This document shows positions 35,970-45,500 of a stretch of DNA of 64,000 bases, one piece after another. Under the pieces are notes generated by a model. It was not told the origin of the DNA, made no database searches, and worked only from the letters and a program-made list of their open reading frames with translations. Within the stretch, counting starts at the first letter, position 1. The number at the start of each line of letters is the position of its first letter. Source of the DNA: Candidatus Hydrogenedentota bacterium (GTDB taxonomy: Bacteria; Hydrogenedentota; Hydrogenedentia; Hydrogenedentales; JAEUWI01). Made by a program: the position numbers and the translations under genes. The stretch covers positions 183,465-247,464 of the forward strand of contig JACPGE010000044.1 in the NCBI GenBank assembly GCA_016182605.1, read 5' to 3'.

Positions 35970-37278
35970 ACAGTTCCTTTTCATCGGTCTGCCCTACATC
36001 GCCTTCGCCATCATGGTGGTTGTTTCCATCTACCGCTACCGGGTGCAGCGATTCACCTACACGGCGCTGGGTTCCCAGTTTCTCGAAGGCAACCAGTTGC
36101 GCTGGGGAAGTCTGGCCTGGCACGCGGGCATCCTTGTCATTCTCATCGGCCATCTCATTCCCGTTATCGCGCCTGGACTCTGGAAGGCCCTCGCTTCCGT
36201 CCCGGCTTTTCTCATCACCGTAGAATTGATGGGGATTATCGCCGCCTTTCTCTCCCTCACTGGCCTCGTCGTGCTGTTCTGCCGGCGTGTCGCCTCTGCC
36301 CGGGTTTCGGCGGTCACGAGCACGGCCGACCTGCTCCTGCTGCTCCTGCTCATTGCCCAGGTACTTGTGGGCATTTCCGTGGCCTCCGGTGCGCGCTGGG
36401 GCGCCGCATGGTCGGCCAGCACCACCACGCCCTACCTCTGGAGTCTCGCCACGCTCCATCCACAGACCGAATACATCACCGGCCTGCCCCCCACGGTGCG
36501 CCTGCACCTCGTGCTCGCCTGGTGCATCTTCCTGATAGTTCCGTTCACGCGGCTGGTGCACGTATTCTCTGTTCCCGTGGCCTACCTCTGGCGCCCGCCG
36601 CAAAAGGTGGTCTGGACCACACGCCTCCCGCAACCCATGGGCGCACACACCATGCAACTCGCCCAGGACACCCGCCGTTACTTCCTTCGCGGCGCGCTAG
36701 GCACGGCGGGCGCCGCTTTCCTCCTCAGCGTGGGCGCCCTCGACCGGCTGGGGCGTTTCTTCCGCGGTCCCGCCATGGATCAAGCGCATCAGGCCGAGCT
36801 GCTCCAAAAAAAGCTCCAGCGCCTCGAACTGGCCGCCGCCGAACGCGCCCTCGAAATTGAGCGCATCGAAAAACAGTACATCTTCGTCGCCCAGTTGTCG
36901 GAACTCTCCGACAAGGATGGCAAATACTTCACCGATTACCACATGCGCCCCGCACTGGCGTTCAAGGACGCCAGCGGGCTGCCCCTGCTTATTTCCGCCA
37001 AGTGCACCCACCTCGGGTGCACCGTGGCCAGCACCATGGTGGGCGGCCGGATCCTGTGTCCCTGCCACGTGTCCTGGTTTGACGTGAAGACGGGCAAGCC
37101 GGCCCCTGGAGCCCCTGCGAAAGTGCCACTGCCACACATCGGATGGGTGCTCATGGATGCTCAGGGCAACTTGGTCGCAAGTCAGGGCGCCACGGGGGAA
37201 CGCGCCGGGGAAATCGACATGGCCCAGGCGGGCAACCTGGGTGTTTACATCGCGAAACAGTTCGAGGAGACCGCGTAA
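35962..37278 (+). CDS. narI: NarI-Rieske fusion: nitrate reductase gamma subunit fused to [2Fe-2S] Rieske protein
   Basis: A 438-residue inner-membrane protein in one unbroken frame. Residues 1-215 are NarI, with five hydrophobic segments and four histidines at 54, 64, 182 and 200, spaced as the two heme b ligand pairs in E. coli NarI (56, 66, 187, 205). Residues 237-262 hold DTRRYFLRG and a hydrophobic stretch, which resembles the Tat signal-anchor of free-standing Rieske proteins. A charged helix follows (about 275-305), then the Rieske fold with CTHLGC (C348, H350, C353) and CPCH (C366, C368, H369). Both ligand sets are intact. A start at an internal methionine (231) lacks a ribosome binding site, so one fused product is likely. 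It overlaps narJ by 8 and cytochrome b by 1 base. Confidence 0.92.
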   Translation: MLEQFLFIGLPYIAFAIMVVVSIYRYRVQRFTYTALGSQFLEGNQLRWGSLAWHAGILVILIGHLIPVIAPGLWKALASVPAFLITVELMGIIAAFLSLTGLVVLFCRRVASARVSAVTSTADLLLLLLLIAQVLVGISVASGARWGAAWSASTTTPYLWSLATLHPQTEYITGLPPTVRLHLVLAWCIFLIVPFTRLVHVFSVPVAYLWRPPQKVVWTTRLPQPMGAHTMQLAQDTRRYFLRGALGTAGAAFLLSVGALDRLGRFFRGPAMDQAHQAELLQKKLQRLELAAAERALEIERIEKQYIFVAQLSELSDKDGKYFTDYHMRPALAFKDASGLPLLISAKCTHLGCTVASTMVGGRILCPCHVSWFDVKTGKPAPGAPAKVPLPHIGWVLMDAQGNLVASQGATGERAGEIDMAQAGNLGVYIAKQFEETA

Positions 37279-38387
37279 TGAGTACGTCGGACCGGATCCA
37301 GCACGCTGGCGCCTGGCTGCGCGAGCGCTTTCCCTTGGAGAAACTCACCTTCGAATCCCTCTTCCAGAAGAAGGAAGTCCCCGTTCACCATATGAGTTGG
37401 GGCTACTACTTCGGCGGCCTCGCCCTCTTCTTCTTCAGCATTCAGTTGGTCACCGGCCTCTTGCTGCTCTTCTACTATCAGCCCACCGTCGCCGATGCCC
37501 ACGCCTCCGTCGAACTCATCACCCTGCATGTGGGGGGGGGCGCGCTCATCCGCAATCTGCACACATGGTCCTCCTCCGCCATGATCTTCTGTGTCTTCGC
37601 CCATCTCATCACGGCCTTCGCCATGAAAGCCTTTGAGAAACCCCGCGAAATCACCTGGGTCTCCGGGGTGCTGCTCCTGCTCGTGACCTTCGGTTTCGGC
37701 TTTACCGGCTACCTGCTGCCCTGGCACCAGATCGCCGTCAACGCCACCAAGGTCGGCCTCCAGTCCATCGAAGAAGCCGGGGCCTACCTGCCCGGCGCAC
37801 TGGCCGGCATTCCACGCCAGCTCAAGGAGTTGATCCAGGGCGAAGCCGCCGTGGGACAGGCCACCCTCAGCCGCTTCTACGCGCTGCACGTGGTGCTCCT
37901 GCCCCTTGCCATCTTCGCGATCCTTGGACAGCACCTCTTTATGGTGCAAATCCACGGCATGAGCCAGGGCGTCGAAAAGCCCACCGGCAAATCCGAAAAA
38001 TTCTTCCCCATCTTCGCCCTGAAAGACTTCTCCATCTGGGGCATGATCTTCTTCGTTCTCTTCGTGGTCGCCCTCTGTCTGCCCTTCGAAGCCTTTTTCT
38101 CCTACCCGCTCTTCGAGCCCTTCGACCCGCAAGGCTCCACGCCCGACGGCATCAAACCCGAGTGGTACTTCTTCTTCGTCTATTACCCCCTCGAACTCCT
38201 GCCCTTCTGGCTGGTCATGCTTCTATCCACTTTGGCCGTGGGAGCCTTGCTCGCCGTGCCCTGGATCTTCCAGGGGGCCAGCCGCAAGACGCTTCGCAAC
38301 ATGGCTTTCGCGGCCACCGTGTACCTCGTGGCCATGACCGTCTTTGGTCAGCAAATTTATGAATTCTTCAAAGGAGCACAGCCATGA
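37278..38387 (+). CDS. Cytochrome b of a bc-type complex, nar-associated
   Basis: A 369-residue integral membrane cytochrome b. The N-terminal b6-like half has heme histidines in RNLHTWSSSAM and FAHLITAF (about residues 95-115) and a second pair in YALHVVLL and GQHLF (about residues 200-220). The C-terminal half has the quinol-oxidation motif PEWY (near residue 294), so the Qo site is probably active. It pairs with the Rieske domain of the preceding gene, whose TAA/ATG overlap is one base, and with the cytochrome c that overlaps its stop. Together these make a complete bc-type set inside a nitrate reductase operon. Confidence 0.93.
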   Translation: MSTSDRIQHAGAWLRERFPLEKLTFESLFQKKEVPVHHMSWGYYFGGLALFFFSIQLVTGLLLLFYYQPTVADAHASVELITLHVGGGALIRNLHTWSSSAMIFCVFAHLITAFAMKAFEKPREITWVSGVLLLLVTFGFGFTGYLLPWHQIAVNATKVGLQSIEEAGAYLPGALAGIPRQLKELIQGEAAVGQATLSRFYALHVVLLPLAIFAILGQHLFMVQIHGMSQGVEKPTGKSEKFFPIFALKDFSIWGMIFFVLFVVALCLPFEAFFSYPLFEPFDPQGSTPDGIKPEWYFFFVYYPLELLPFWLVMLLSTLAVGALLAVPWIFQGASRKTLRNMAFAATVYLVAMTVFGQQIYEFFKGAQP

Positions 38388-38968
38388 CCCTCCGCATCGT
38401 GCTGTTGATCGCGGTTTGTCTGCTGACCCCCGGGGTCTCCCTGGCCTACCCGGAATTTCAGGTCTTTATCGAGGCGCAATCCGGGCGCAACGTGAACTGC
38501 GCCATGTGCCACGCACACCCCGATGGTCCCGAAGGGCTCAAGCCCGGCCAGATCGGCAGTTTGGACCCCCAGCAGCTCGAAGCCTTGAGCACCGCCCGTG
38601 CCGCCTTCGAGCCCGGCCAGGAGGTCCACAGCCCCATCCTGAACGCCTTTGGCAACCACATCATCCACAAGCTGGGCAAGCAACAGTTTCTCCTCCATCG
38701 CCAGGAGCCCCAGAAACTCGCCCCCGCCCTCGGCCTGGAAGATGACCTGGACAAGGATGGCATTCCCAACGCGCAGGAGTTACTCGACGGGACATTGCCG
38801 ACCGATCCCAATCATGGTGACCCGTGGAAGCTTTTCTACATCAATTTGAAACGGCGCTGGTTTCACATCCTGATGGTGGGCTTGGCCACCGTATCGGGCC
38901 TGTGGGGGCTGAACAATCTACTCCACGGCTTCGAACGGATGAGCGCCTCCAAGACCCGAACGGAATAG
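38384..38968 (+). CDS. Membrane-anchored monoheme cytochrome c with EF-hand-like segment
   Basis: A 194-residue exported protein. The Sec signal spans residues 1-21, the single heme site is CAMCH (C39, C42, H43), and a calcium-type loop reads DDLDKDGIPNAQELLDG near residue 123. A hydrophobic anchor lies at 160-178 (WFHILMVGLATVSGLWGLN). Topology is periplasmic heme with C-terminal anchor, like the cytochrome c1 class, though the sequence is not a canonical c1. Its ATG overlaps the cytochrome b stop by 4 bases (ATGA). Its likely role is to take electrons from the Rieske domain. Confidence 0.85.
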   Translation: MTLRIVLLIAVCLLTPGVSLAYPEFQVFIEAQSGRNVNCAMCHAHPDGPEGLKPGQIGSLDPQQLEALSTARAAFEPGQEVHSPILNAFGNHIIHKLGKQQFLLHRQEPQKLAPALGLEDDLDKDGIPNAQELLDGTLPTDPNHGDPWKLFYINLKRRWFHILMVGLATVSGLWGLNNLLHGFERMSASKTRTE

Positions 38969-38986
38969 AGAGGACTTCGATCCAAC

Positions 38987-40513
38987 ATGGAAGATCCCAA
39001 GGGTGCGGTAACCGCACTGATACTAAACACCCTGGCTTTCACCGTGTGTTTCGCATGCTGGATGCTCAATGGCGTACTCGTCACCTTTCTCGTCGAAAAC
39101 CAGTTGAGCCATTGGACCGACGCGCAAATCGGCTGGCTCATTGGCATTCCCGTGCTCAGCGGTTCCCTGCTTCGCCTCCCCGTGGGCTTGCTCACCGACA
39201 AGTACGGCGGCAAATGGGTCTATGCCACCGTCATGCTCGTCTCCGCCATCCCCATGTATCTGCTGAGTTACGCCAACACCTACATGGAATTCCTCTGGTG
39301 CAGCCTCGGCTTTGGCATCGCGGGCACTTCGTTTGCCGTTGGCATTGCCTACACCTCGGTTTGGTTCTCCCGCAAGCATCAGGGCACCGCCCTGGGCATC
39401 TTCGGCGCGGGCAACGCCGGCGCCGCCCTCACCAGCATGGGCGCGCCCTGGCTTCTCGGCTGGCTGACCGAGGGAGGACAAAACCTGGAAGCCTGGCGTC
39501 AATTGCCGAAACTCTACGCCGCCGCCCTCATCATTATGACGGTGCTCTTCGCCCTCCTCGCCATTCCCAAAAAAGTGGATGACTCCCACATCACCAGTTT
39601 CTCCCAGCGTCTCGCACCGCTCCGCCACATGCGGGTATGGCGCTTTGGCCTCTACTACTTCCTCGTCTTCGGCGGCTTCGTCGCGCTGGCCCAGTGGCTC
39701 ATCCCGTACTACGTCAGCGTCTACACCATGCCCCTCGCCACGGCCGGGCTCCTCGCATCCATCTTCAGCCTGCCCTCAGGATGCGTCCGCGCCCTCGGCG
39801 GTTACATGTCCGACCACTTCGGCGCGCGGCGCGTCATGTACTGGGTCCTGGGAAGCTGCCTCGTCTGTTGCGCCCTGCTCATTGTGCCGCGCATGGACAT
39901 TCGTTCGCCGGGCAAGGCCGTCCTGGCAAAGCGCGGCGGCATCGTGGTGGCCGCCTCGGAAGCCCAGATCGTCGTTGGGGATGTCACCTATCCGGTCAGG
40001 GTGCGCCCGGTGAGCGACGGACAGCATCTCGATGCGGAGCAGGACCTGCTCGTCTGGCCCGCCATGAGTGCGTATCAGGAACCGGTGGTCGTGCCTGGCC
40101 AGCAGGTGAAAAAGAAACAGTTGCTCGCGCGGGGAACGACCCACATCTACTTCCAGGCAAACGTGTGGGTATTCACCGTGTTGTTGTTTGTTGTGGGTAT
40201 CATGATGGGAATCGGGAAGGCCGCGGTCTACAAGCACATCCCCGACTACTTCCCGAAAGAGGTGGGCGTTGTGGGGGGGATCGTGGGGGTACTGGGCGGT
40301 TTGGGGGGCTTCTTCTGCCCCATCATCTTCGGCTATCTCCTCGAATGGACCGGCCTCTGGACCACGTGCTGGATGTTCTTCACGCTGCTTTCCGCACTCT
40401 GTTTGTGGTGGATGCACGCCGTGATCCAACGCGCCCACTACGACTCCACGCCGGCCCTCCGCGGACGTATGGAACAAATCGACCCCCATCACACCGCTAT
40501 CGTCAACCGTTGA
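38987..40513 (+). CDS. narK: Nitrate/nitrite transporter, NarK-like MFS, with soluble insertion
   Basis: A 508-residue MFS permease of the NNP family. The early motif GSLLRLPVGLLTDKYGG near residue 62 (motif A with arginine) and GFGIAGTSFAVGIAYTSVWF near 105 are family signatures, and GNAGAALTSMGAPWLL near 145 is a nitrate signature. Between helices 8 and 9, residues about 302-389 form a soluble domain with a biotinyl/lipoyl-like turn (GQQVKKKQLLARG) but no obvious modified lysine. I recall similar insertions in a subset of NarK proteins; its function is not known to me. It begins 18 bases after the cytochrome c gene. Confidence 0.92.
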   Translation: MEDPKGAVTALILNTLAFTVCFACWMLNGVLVTFLVENQLSHWTDAQIGWLIGIPVLSGSLLRLPVGLLTDKYGGKWVYATVMLVSAIPMYLLSYANTYMEFLWCSLGFGIAGTSFAVGIAYTSVWFSRKHQGTALGIFGAGNAGAALTSMGAPWLLGWLTEGGQNLEAWRQLPKLYAAALIIMTVLFALLAIPKKVDDSHITSFSQRLAPLRHMRVWRFGLYYFLVFGGFVALAQWLIPYYVSVYTMPLATAGLLASIFSLPSGCVRALGGYMSDHFGARRVMYWVLGSCLVCCALLIVPRMDIRSPGKAVLAKRGGIVVAASEAQIVVGDVTYPVRVRPVSDGQHLDAEQDLLVWPAMSAYQEPVVVPGQQVKKKQLLARGTTHIYFQANVWVFTVLLFVVGIMMGIGKAAVYKHIPDYFPKEVGVVGGIVGVLGGLGGFFCPIIFGYLLEWTGLWTTCWMFFTLLSALCLWWMHAVIQRAHYDSTPALRGRMEQIDPHHTAIVNR

Positions 40514-40525
40514 GGAACGCCAAAC

Positions 40526-42148
40526 ATGCACACTCTCAAAAACTGGGATCCAGAAAACGAAGCCGTGTGGGAATCAGAAGCGCGGCGCATCGCCTTCCGC
40601 AATCTCTGGATTTCCATCCCCAACCTTCTCATGGCTTTCGGCGTCTGGATCTACTGGAGCATCATCATCAATGTCATGCAGGGGCTGCACGATTCCAGCC
40701 CCTCCCTCTACGCCTTTAACGGGCCCGGCGATCAACCCCTCAGCGGACCCGCCTACCAGGCCCTCCTCTACACCCTCCCCGCTGTCGCCGGACTCGCCGG
40801 AGCCACCCTGCGCATCCCCAACTCCTTCATGATCGCCGTCTGCGGCGGACGCAACGTCAACTTCATGACCACCCTCCTCCTCGCCCTCCCCGCACTGGGC
40901 ACCGGACTCGCCCTCCAGAATCCCCAAACCCCCTTCATCACCTACATCGTGCTCGCATCGCTCTGTGGTGTGGGCGGCGGCGCGTTCGCCTCCTCCATGT
41001 CCAACATCAATTTCTTCTTCCCAAAACGCATGCAGGGGCTCTCCCTCGGCCTCAATGCCGGCCTCGGAAACCTCGGCGTCTCCGTCTTCCAGTTCGCCAT
41101 CCCCTGGATCATCACCTTCGGCTTCTTTGGCGGTCCCTCCCGCACCTTCAAAGGCAATCCTGTCTGGCTCCAGAACGCCGGCTACGCCTGGGTGCCCATC
41201 CTCCTCCTGCTCGCCCTCCTCGCCGCCCTCTTCATGAACAACCTCGCCCAGCACAACACCGGCTCCACCCTGAATGCCATCGGAAAATTTCTCTGGCTCG
41301 AAGCTCTCGGCTACGCCGGCGTTTTCGTCTCCGTCGCCCTCCTGCTCGCCTCCAAAACCTGGAACCTCTCCCCCGGCATGGAACTCCTCGCCACCCTACT
41401 CAACGTCGCCGCCGCCATCGCCCTCACCATGCTGCTCATGCGCTTCGCCACGCCCGCCTCCGCCCGCGCCATCCTCCAGAAACAGTTCGCCATCTTCACC
41501 CAAAAACACAACTGGATCATGACCTACCTCTACGTCATGACCTTCGGCAGCTTCATCGGCTACGCAAGCGCCTTCCCAAAACTCCTCAAAGATGTCTTCG
41601 GCTACATCCGCGTCGATCCCGGCGGCGCCCCCCTCCCGGAAGCCCTCGTGAATCCAGACGCCCCCAATGTCCTCCTCTACGCCTTCCTTGGCGCAGCCAT
41701 GGGCGCAGCCATTCGCCCCCTCGGTGGATGGCTCTCCGATAAACTCGGCGGGGCACGCGTCACCCAGTGGAGCACCCTCATCATGATCGGCGCCGCGCTC
41801 GCCTGCGCCGCCGTCATCCGCCTCGCCAATGCGTCCCCGCACCCCCACACCCTCTTCCTGCCCTTCCTCCTCCTCTTCATCCTCCTCTTCGCCACCACCG
41901 GCATCGGCAACGGCTCCACCTTCCGCATGATCGCCGTCATCTTCCCCAAAGAATTCGCCGGTCCCGTGCTCGGGTGGACCTCGGCCGTGGCGGCCTATGG
42001 CGCCTTCCTCATTCCCGCCATCTTCGCCATGCAGATCAAGGCCGGAAAACCCGAGTACGCGCTCTACGGTTTCGCCTTCTACTACGTGACCTGCCTCGCC
42101 CTGAACTGGTGGTATTACGCAAGAAAAAACGCTGAGATTCCCTGCTGA
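40526..42148 (+). CDS. narK: Nitrate/nitrite antiporter, NarK/NRT MFS family
   Basis: A 540-residue MFS permease with twelve helices. Residues 50-60 and the motif GATLRIPNSFMIAVCGGRNV near residue 90 match the NarK/NrtP family, and NAGLGNLGVSVFQFAIPW near 176 matches the nitrate signature. It is probably the nitrite exporter or nitrate/nitrite antiporter, complementing the first NarK. Genes are 12 bases apart. Base composition is very pyrimidine-rich on the + strand (for example 40740-41960), with few A-rich codons, a local skew not seen in neighbouring nar genes. Which carrier does which job is not told by sequence. Confidence 0.93.
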   Translation: MHTLKNWDPENEAVWESEARRIAFRNLWISIPNLLMAFGVWIYWSIIINVMQGLHDSSPSLYAFNGPGDQPLSGPAYQALLYTLPAVAGLAGATLRIPNSFMIAVCGGRNVNFMTTLLLALPALGTGLALQNPQTPFITYIVLASLCGVGGGAFASSMSNINFFFPKRMQGLSLGLNAGLGNLGVSVFQFAIPWIITFGFFGGPSRTFKGNPVWLQNAGYAWVPILLLLALLAALFMNNLAQHNTGSTLNAIGKFLWLEALGYAGVFVSVALLLASKTWNLSPGMELLATLLNVAAAIALTMLLMRFATPASARAILQKQFAIFTQKHNWIMTYLYVMTFGSFIGYASAFPKLLKDVFGYIRVDPGGAPLPEALVNPDAPNVLLYAFLGAAMGAAIRPLGGWLSDKLGGARVTQWSTLIMIGAALACAAVIRLANASPHPHTLFLPFLLLFILLFATTGIGNGSTFRMIAVIFPKEFAGPVLGWTSAVAAYGAFLIPAIFAMQIKAGKPEYALYGFAFYYVTCLALNWWYYARKNAEIPC

Positions 42149-42168
42149 ACATCGAGAAGGCCCCCCTC

Positions 42169-42534
42169 ATGGATACACCCCCAAAGCCCGTCGTCTTCGC
42201 CTGTTCCGGCTGTTCCCCCGCGGGACAGCTCGCCAACCAACTCGCCCTCGAACTGGACCGGCGCGGTATCGCGGAGATGTCGTGCCTCGCAGGACTCGGC
42301 GCCGGAAAACCGGTGTTCCTGAAACTGGCGGAACGGCGGCCAGTCTGGATTATCGACGGTTGCCCCATCGAGTGTGGGGGCGGCATCGCAGACAAAGTCC
42401 ATCGTCCGGCCGTGTTGCACCTGCGCCTTCATGATTTCGGGATTAAGAAGAAGGAAGGCCTGCCGGAACATGTGAGTCTGGATGAACTGGTGGAATGGGT
42501 GGAATCACTGGCGGCTCAGCCCACACAAACGTGA
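42169..42534 (+). CDS. DGC-domain (DUF1847-like) putative zinc-binding protein
   Basis: A 121-residue protein. It has CSGCSPAGQLANQLALELDR at residues 12-31, a further cysteine near 40 (EMSCLAG), and the DGCPIECGGG motif near 63, which is the hallmark of the DGC family of cysteine-rich putative zinc-binding proteins. It starts 20 bases after narK and ends the nar operon; the next gene is convergent, 6 bases away. Family members occur near redox or metal-stress genes, but no biochemical role is established to my knowledge. A role in nitrite/NO response or metal handling is inference. Confidence 0.75.
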   Translation: MDTPPKPVVFACSGCSPAGQLANQLALELDRRGIAEMSCLAGLGAGKPVFLKLAERRPVWIIDGCPIECGGGIADKVHRPAVLHLRLHDFGIKKKEGLPEHVSLDELVEWVESLAAQPTQT

Positions 42535-42540
42535 CCCGCG

Positions 42541-45500
42541 CTATTTCGCCGTGGCGAGGATACGCAACCGGATCGGCTGACTGATGAATACGAGACGGCC
42601 AGTGGAGGGGGATTCGATGCGGGCCTTGACATAGATTTCGCGTTCCATGGGGGCGACCCAAGGCTCGGCGTAGATCTCCATGGTGCGATCGTGCTCGCCT
42701 CCGCGCACGAGGATGCCGTTGAGGCCGGTATTGAGCACGTAGACCCCGTGGGGCAGGTTCAAGACGTCGATGGGCACGCGGCTGCTGAACCCGTTGAAGC
42801 GATCGAGATGCACCGCGAGCGCGCTGGTTGCGCCGCTGCCGAGTTCCAGGATCGGTTTGTCGGCCTGGACGAGCAGATCGGGTTGCTGGCGCACCACCGT
42901 AACTTCCCCAAAACCCGCGGCACGCTCGATGGGGCCCGCCGGGCTGTCCGCGCGCGCGACCAGGGTATACGCCGCGTTGCGCGGGGAAGAAACCGCATCG
43001 GCGCCCGCGCGCAGTTCCAGGTCAATGCTCTCCTCACCGGGCAGCAGCACAGCCTCGGAAATCCGCACCCCTTGGGGAAGCCCCTCCGCACTGAGCCGCA
43101 CCGGCGCGTCGAAGCCATCGCGGCGGCGAATGCCCACGGTCACGGGCACCGCCGCACCTGCCGGAACATTCATGCGATACGGTGAAACGCTGATGCTGTA
43201 ATCCGGTTCCGCCTCGCGGAAGACGATGCGATAAGGCACACCCGCAGCCTGCCCCTCCGCGTCGCGCACGCGCACGTAGTATTCCCCGGCAGCGGGCGCC
43301 TCAAAGATCAACTGCGCATCGGAACTCAACGCATCGTTGAACACGGCATCGTCGTTCTGCCAGTAAATGGGAAAGACGGGCATGCCATTGGAAGGAAATT
43401 CGGCGCCAGGCGGAAACAATTCGACGCGATAGACGGGTGAAAGGTTCGCGTGGTGCTGGGGCGAGGTGCCGAAGAAACTGAGGCGCTGGTTGCCCACGGA
43501 GAAAAAGGACACGTCTTCGTCCGCGTAGTCGGGAAGTTTCTTCACACGAATGATCTCGCCGCCCGCCATGAGGTAGTCGTTCATGGCAAAGCTGGACCAT
43601 TGATCCAGCCGCAGCCCTGCACTGCGCGAATCGCGGCTCAACAGCGTAATGTGGGTCTGCGAGGTGCAGCGGGCCACGGCGCGCGGCGCAATCTGTCCCG
43701 TCGCATCAACGATCTCGATAACCGGATCGATCGCAATGTCCAGTCTTGCCGCCATGGTCTCGATGTAGACGGGCCTGCCGGGCTCTGCCTGGAAACGGTA
43801 GAGGTCGTAATCCCCCGCCACATCGATGTGGCCACTCACGGCCACACCCAGAGCGGCCACGTGCGCGTGCTCTACCGTATCATTGGGCTCCGTCTCTACT
43901 CGTTCTTCAAACGCGCTCACGGCAATGTGTGGACTGGAAATGGGATTGGCAGGATAGTCCGGCACGGGGAGGGGCATGGTCTCCGAGGCGGACCCCGCCG
44001 CGGTGGGCGTGAAGGTGATGACGCTGTTGACACCCAGATTGAAACCGGTAACCTGCACCGCATGCTCCGCACCCCCGCGCACCCCGAGTGGAAAGCGGCG
44101 GGTGATCCAGGGAAAGGGTCCCGCGTGCAGGCGGTAGCCTTGTCCGCCGCGCAACTCGGTGTCGGCCACTTCGAGGGTGTACTTGCCCGCAGTGGCGCAG
44201 CGGAATCCAATACGCGCCGCGTTGTCCCCGGTGTGCGCCGCATTGCTGGCCACCACGACGCCCTGCCCGTCCACAATGCGCAACGAAGGCACGATGGCCG
44301 TGTCGGTAAGCGCAAAGACCATCTCCTCGCCTTCCGCGGCATTCACCGTGAAACGATCGGCTTCGCCCTGCGTGGCGAGGACGCCCGCCACCGTGACCGG
44401 AAGTGCGGGCAACGCGCGTGCCTCTCCCAGGTCGGCTTCGTTCACATCGGGACGCAGCGCCACCATGATCTTGCCGGGCTCCGCCAGCCCAAAGGAAGTT
44501 TCCGCGAAGAGATAATGATCGCCCGGGGCCGCATCCGCGGGTATAGACACCTTGAGTTTCAGACGGTAGAGCATGGCGTTGTCGTGAATCTGCACGCCCA
44601 GGTTCTTCTCGTTGTATTGAAACTCAGGCTTCTCCCGCACCTCGCTGCTGAGCAGCTCCACGGGCAGGCCCGTGTTGAAATACAGCGCGGCATCGGCAAG
44701 GTTCTTGCCCTCCACGATCAATTCCACCTCGCTGCCGCGGTGCGTGCGCACGGGCTGCACGCTGTCTATCACCGGGGGAATCGTCGCCTCGATAAAGAGC
44801 GCATCCACATTGTGGCGCCCCGTCTTCTCTATCGGCGCGGCCGCGCTTGCAGCCACTACCGCGCCATCGGTGGAACTGTAGGTTCGTGCGCCGTCCACCG
44901 CATTGTAGAGGGCCAGCGTGGCATCGTAGCGTCCGGCGGCAAGCCACGCGCCATCGGGGCTCGGCGCAAGGTCCATCAGCCAGTCGGGCTGTTCCTCCAG
45001 GGTCTGACGTTCTTCCATCGCCGCGCTGTCCCAGATCTTGATGCGATTGTCTTCACCCGTTGAGAAAAGCGATTTGCCATCCGGCGCATACGCGAGCAAA
45101 ATCACGCCGCCATCGTGAGCAAACTTCGAATGGGCGAGCACCCCCGTCGACGTGGCGCTCTGGGTGAACTGCTCGGCAGACGCGGGCACATCCCACACGT
45201 AGATGCGCTTGTCTGCCGAGCCCGCGGCGAGATAGCGCCCATCGGGCGAAAAGGCCACCGTATTCACCGCTTTCTCCGCATCGGAGAAGGTAATCAACCG
45301 TTCGCCCGCGGCCGTATCCCAAAGCTTCACGGTGCGATCCCCCGCGCCCGTCGCGAGGTAACGGCCATCCGCACTGAAGGCCACGGCGAAAACGGCATCC
45401 ACATGATCCGTGAGATCGTGCTTCAGGGCGCCATCGGCCACATTCCACAACATCACGTGCTTGTCGTAGCTGCACGTGACCAGTGTCGCGTTATCCGGGC

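Noticed and set aside
36640..36760. Frameshift separating narI from a free Rieske gene
   Set aside because: The frame is continuous, with no stop, no ribosome binding site before the internal methionine, and no slippery run at the junction.
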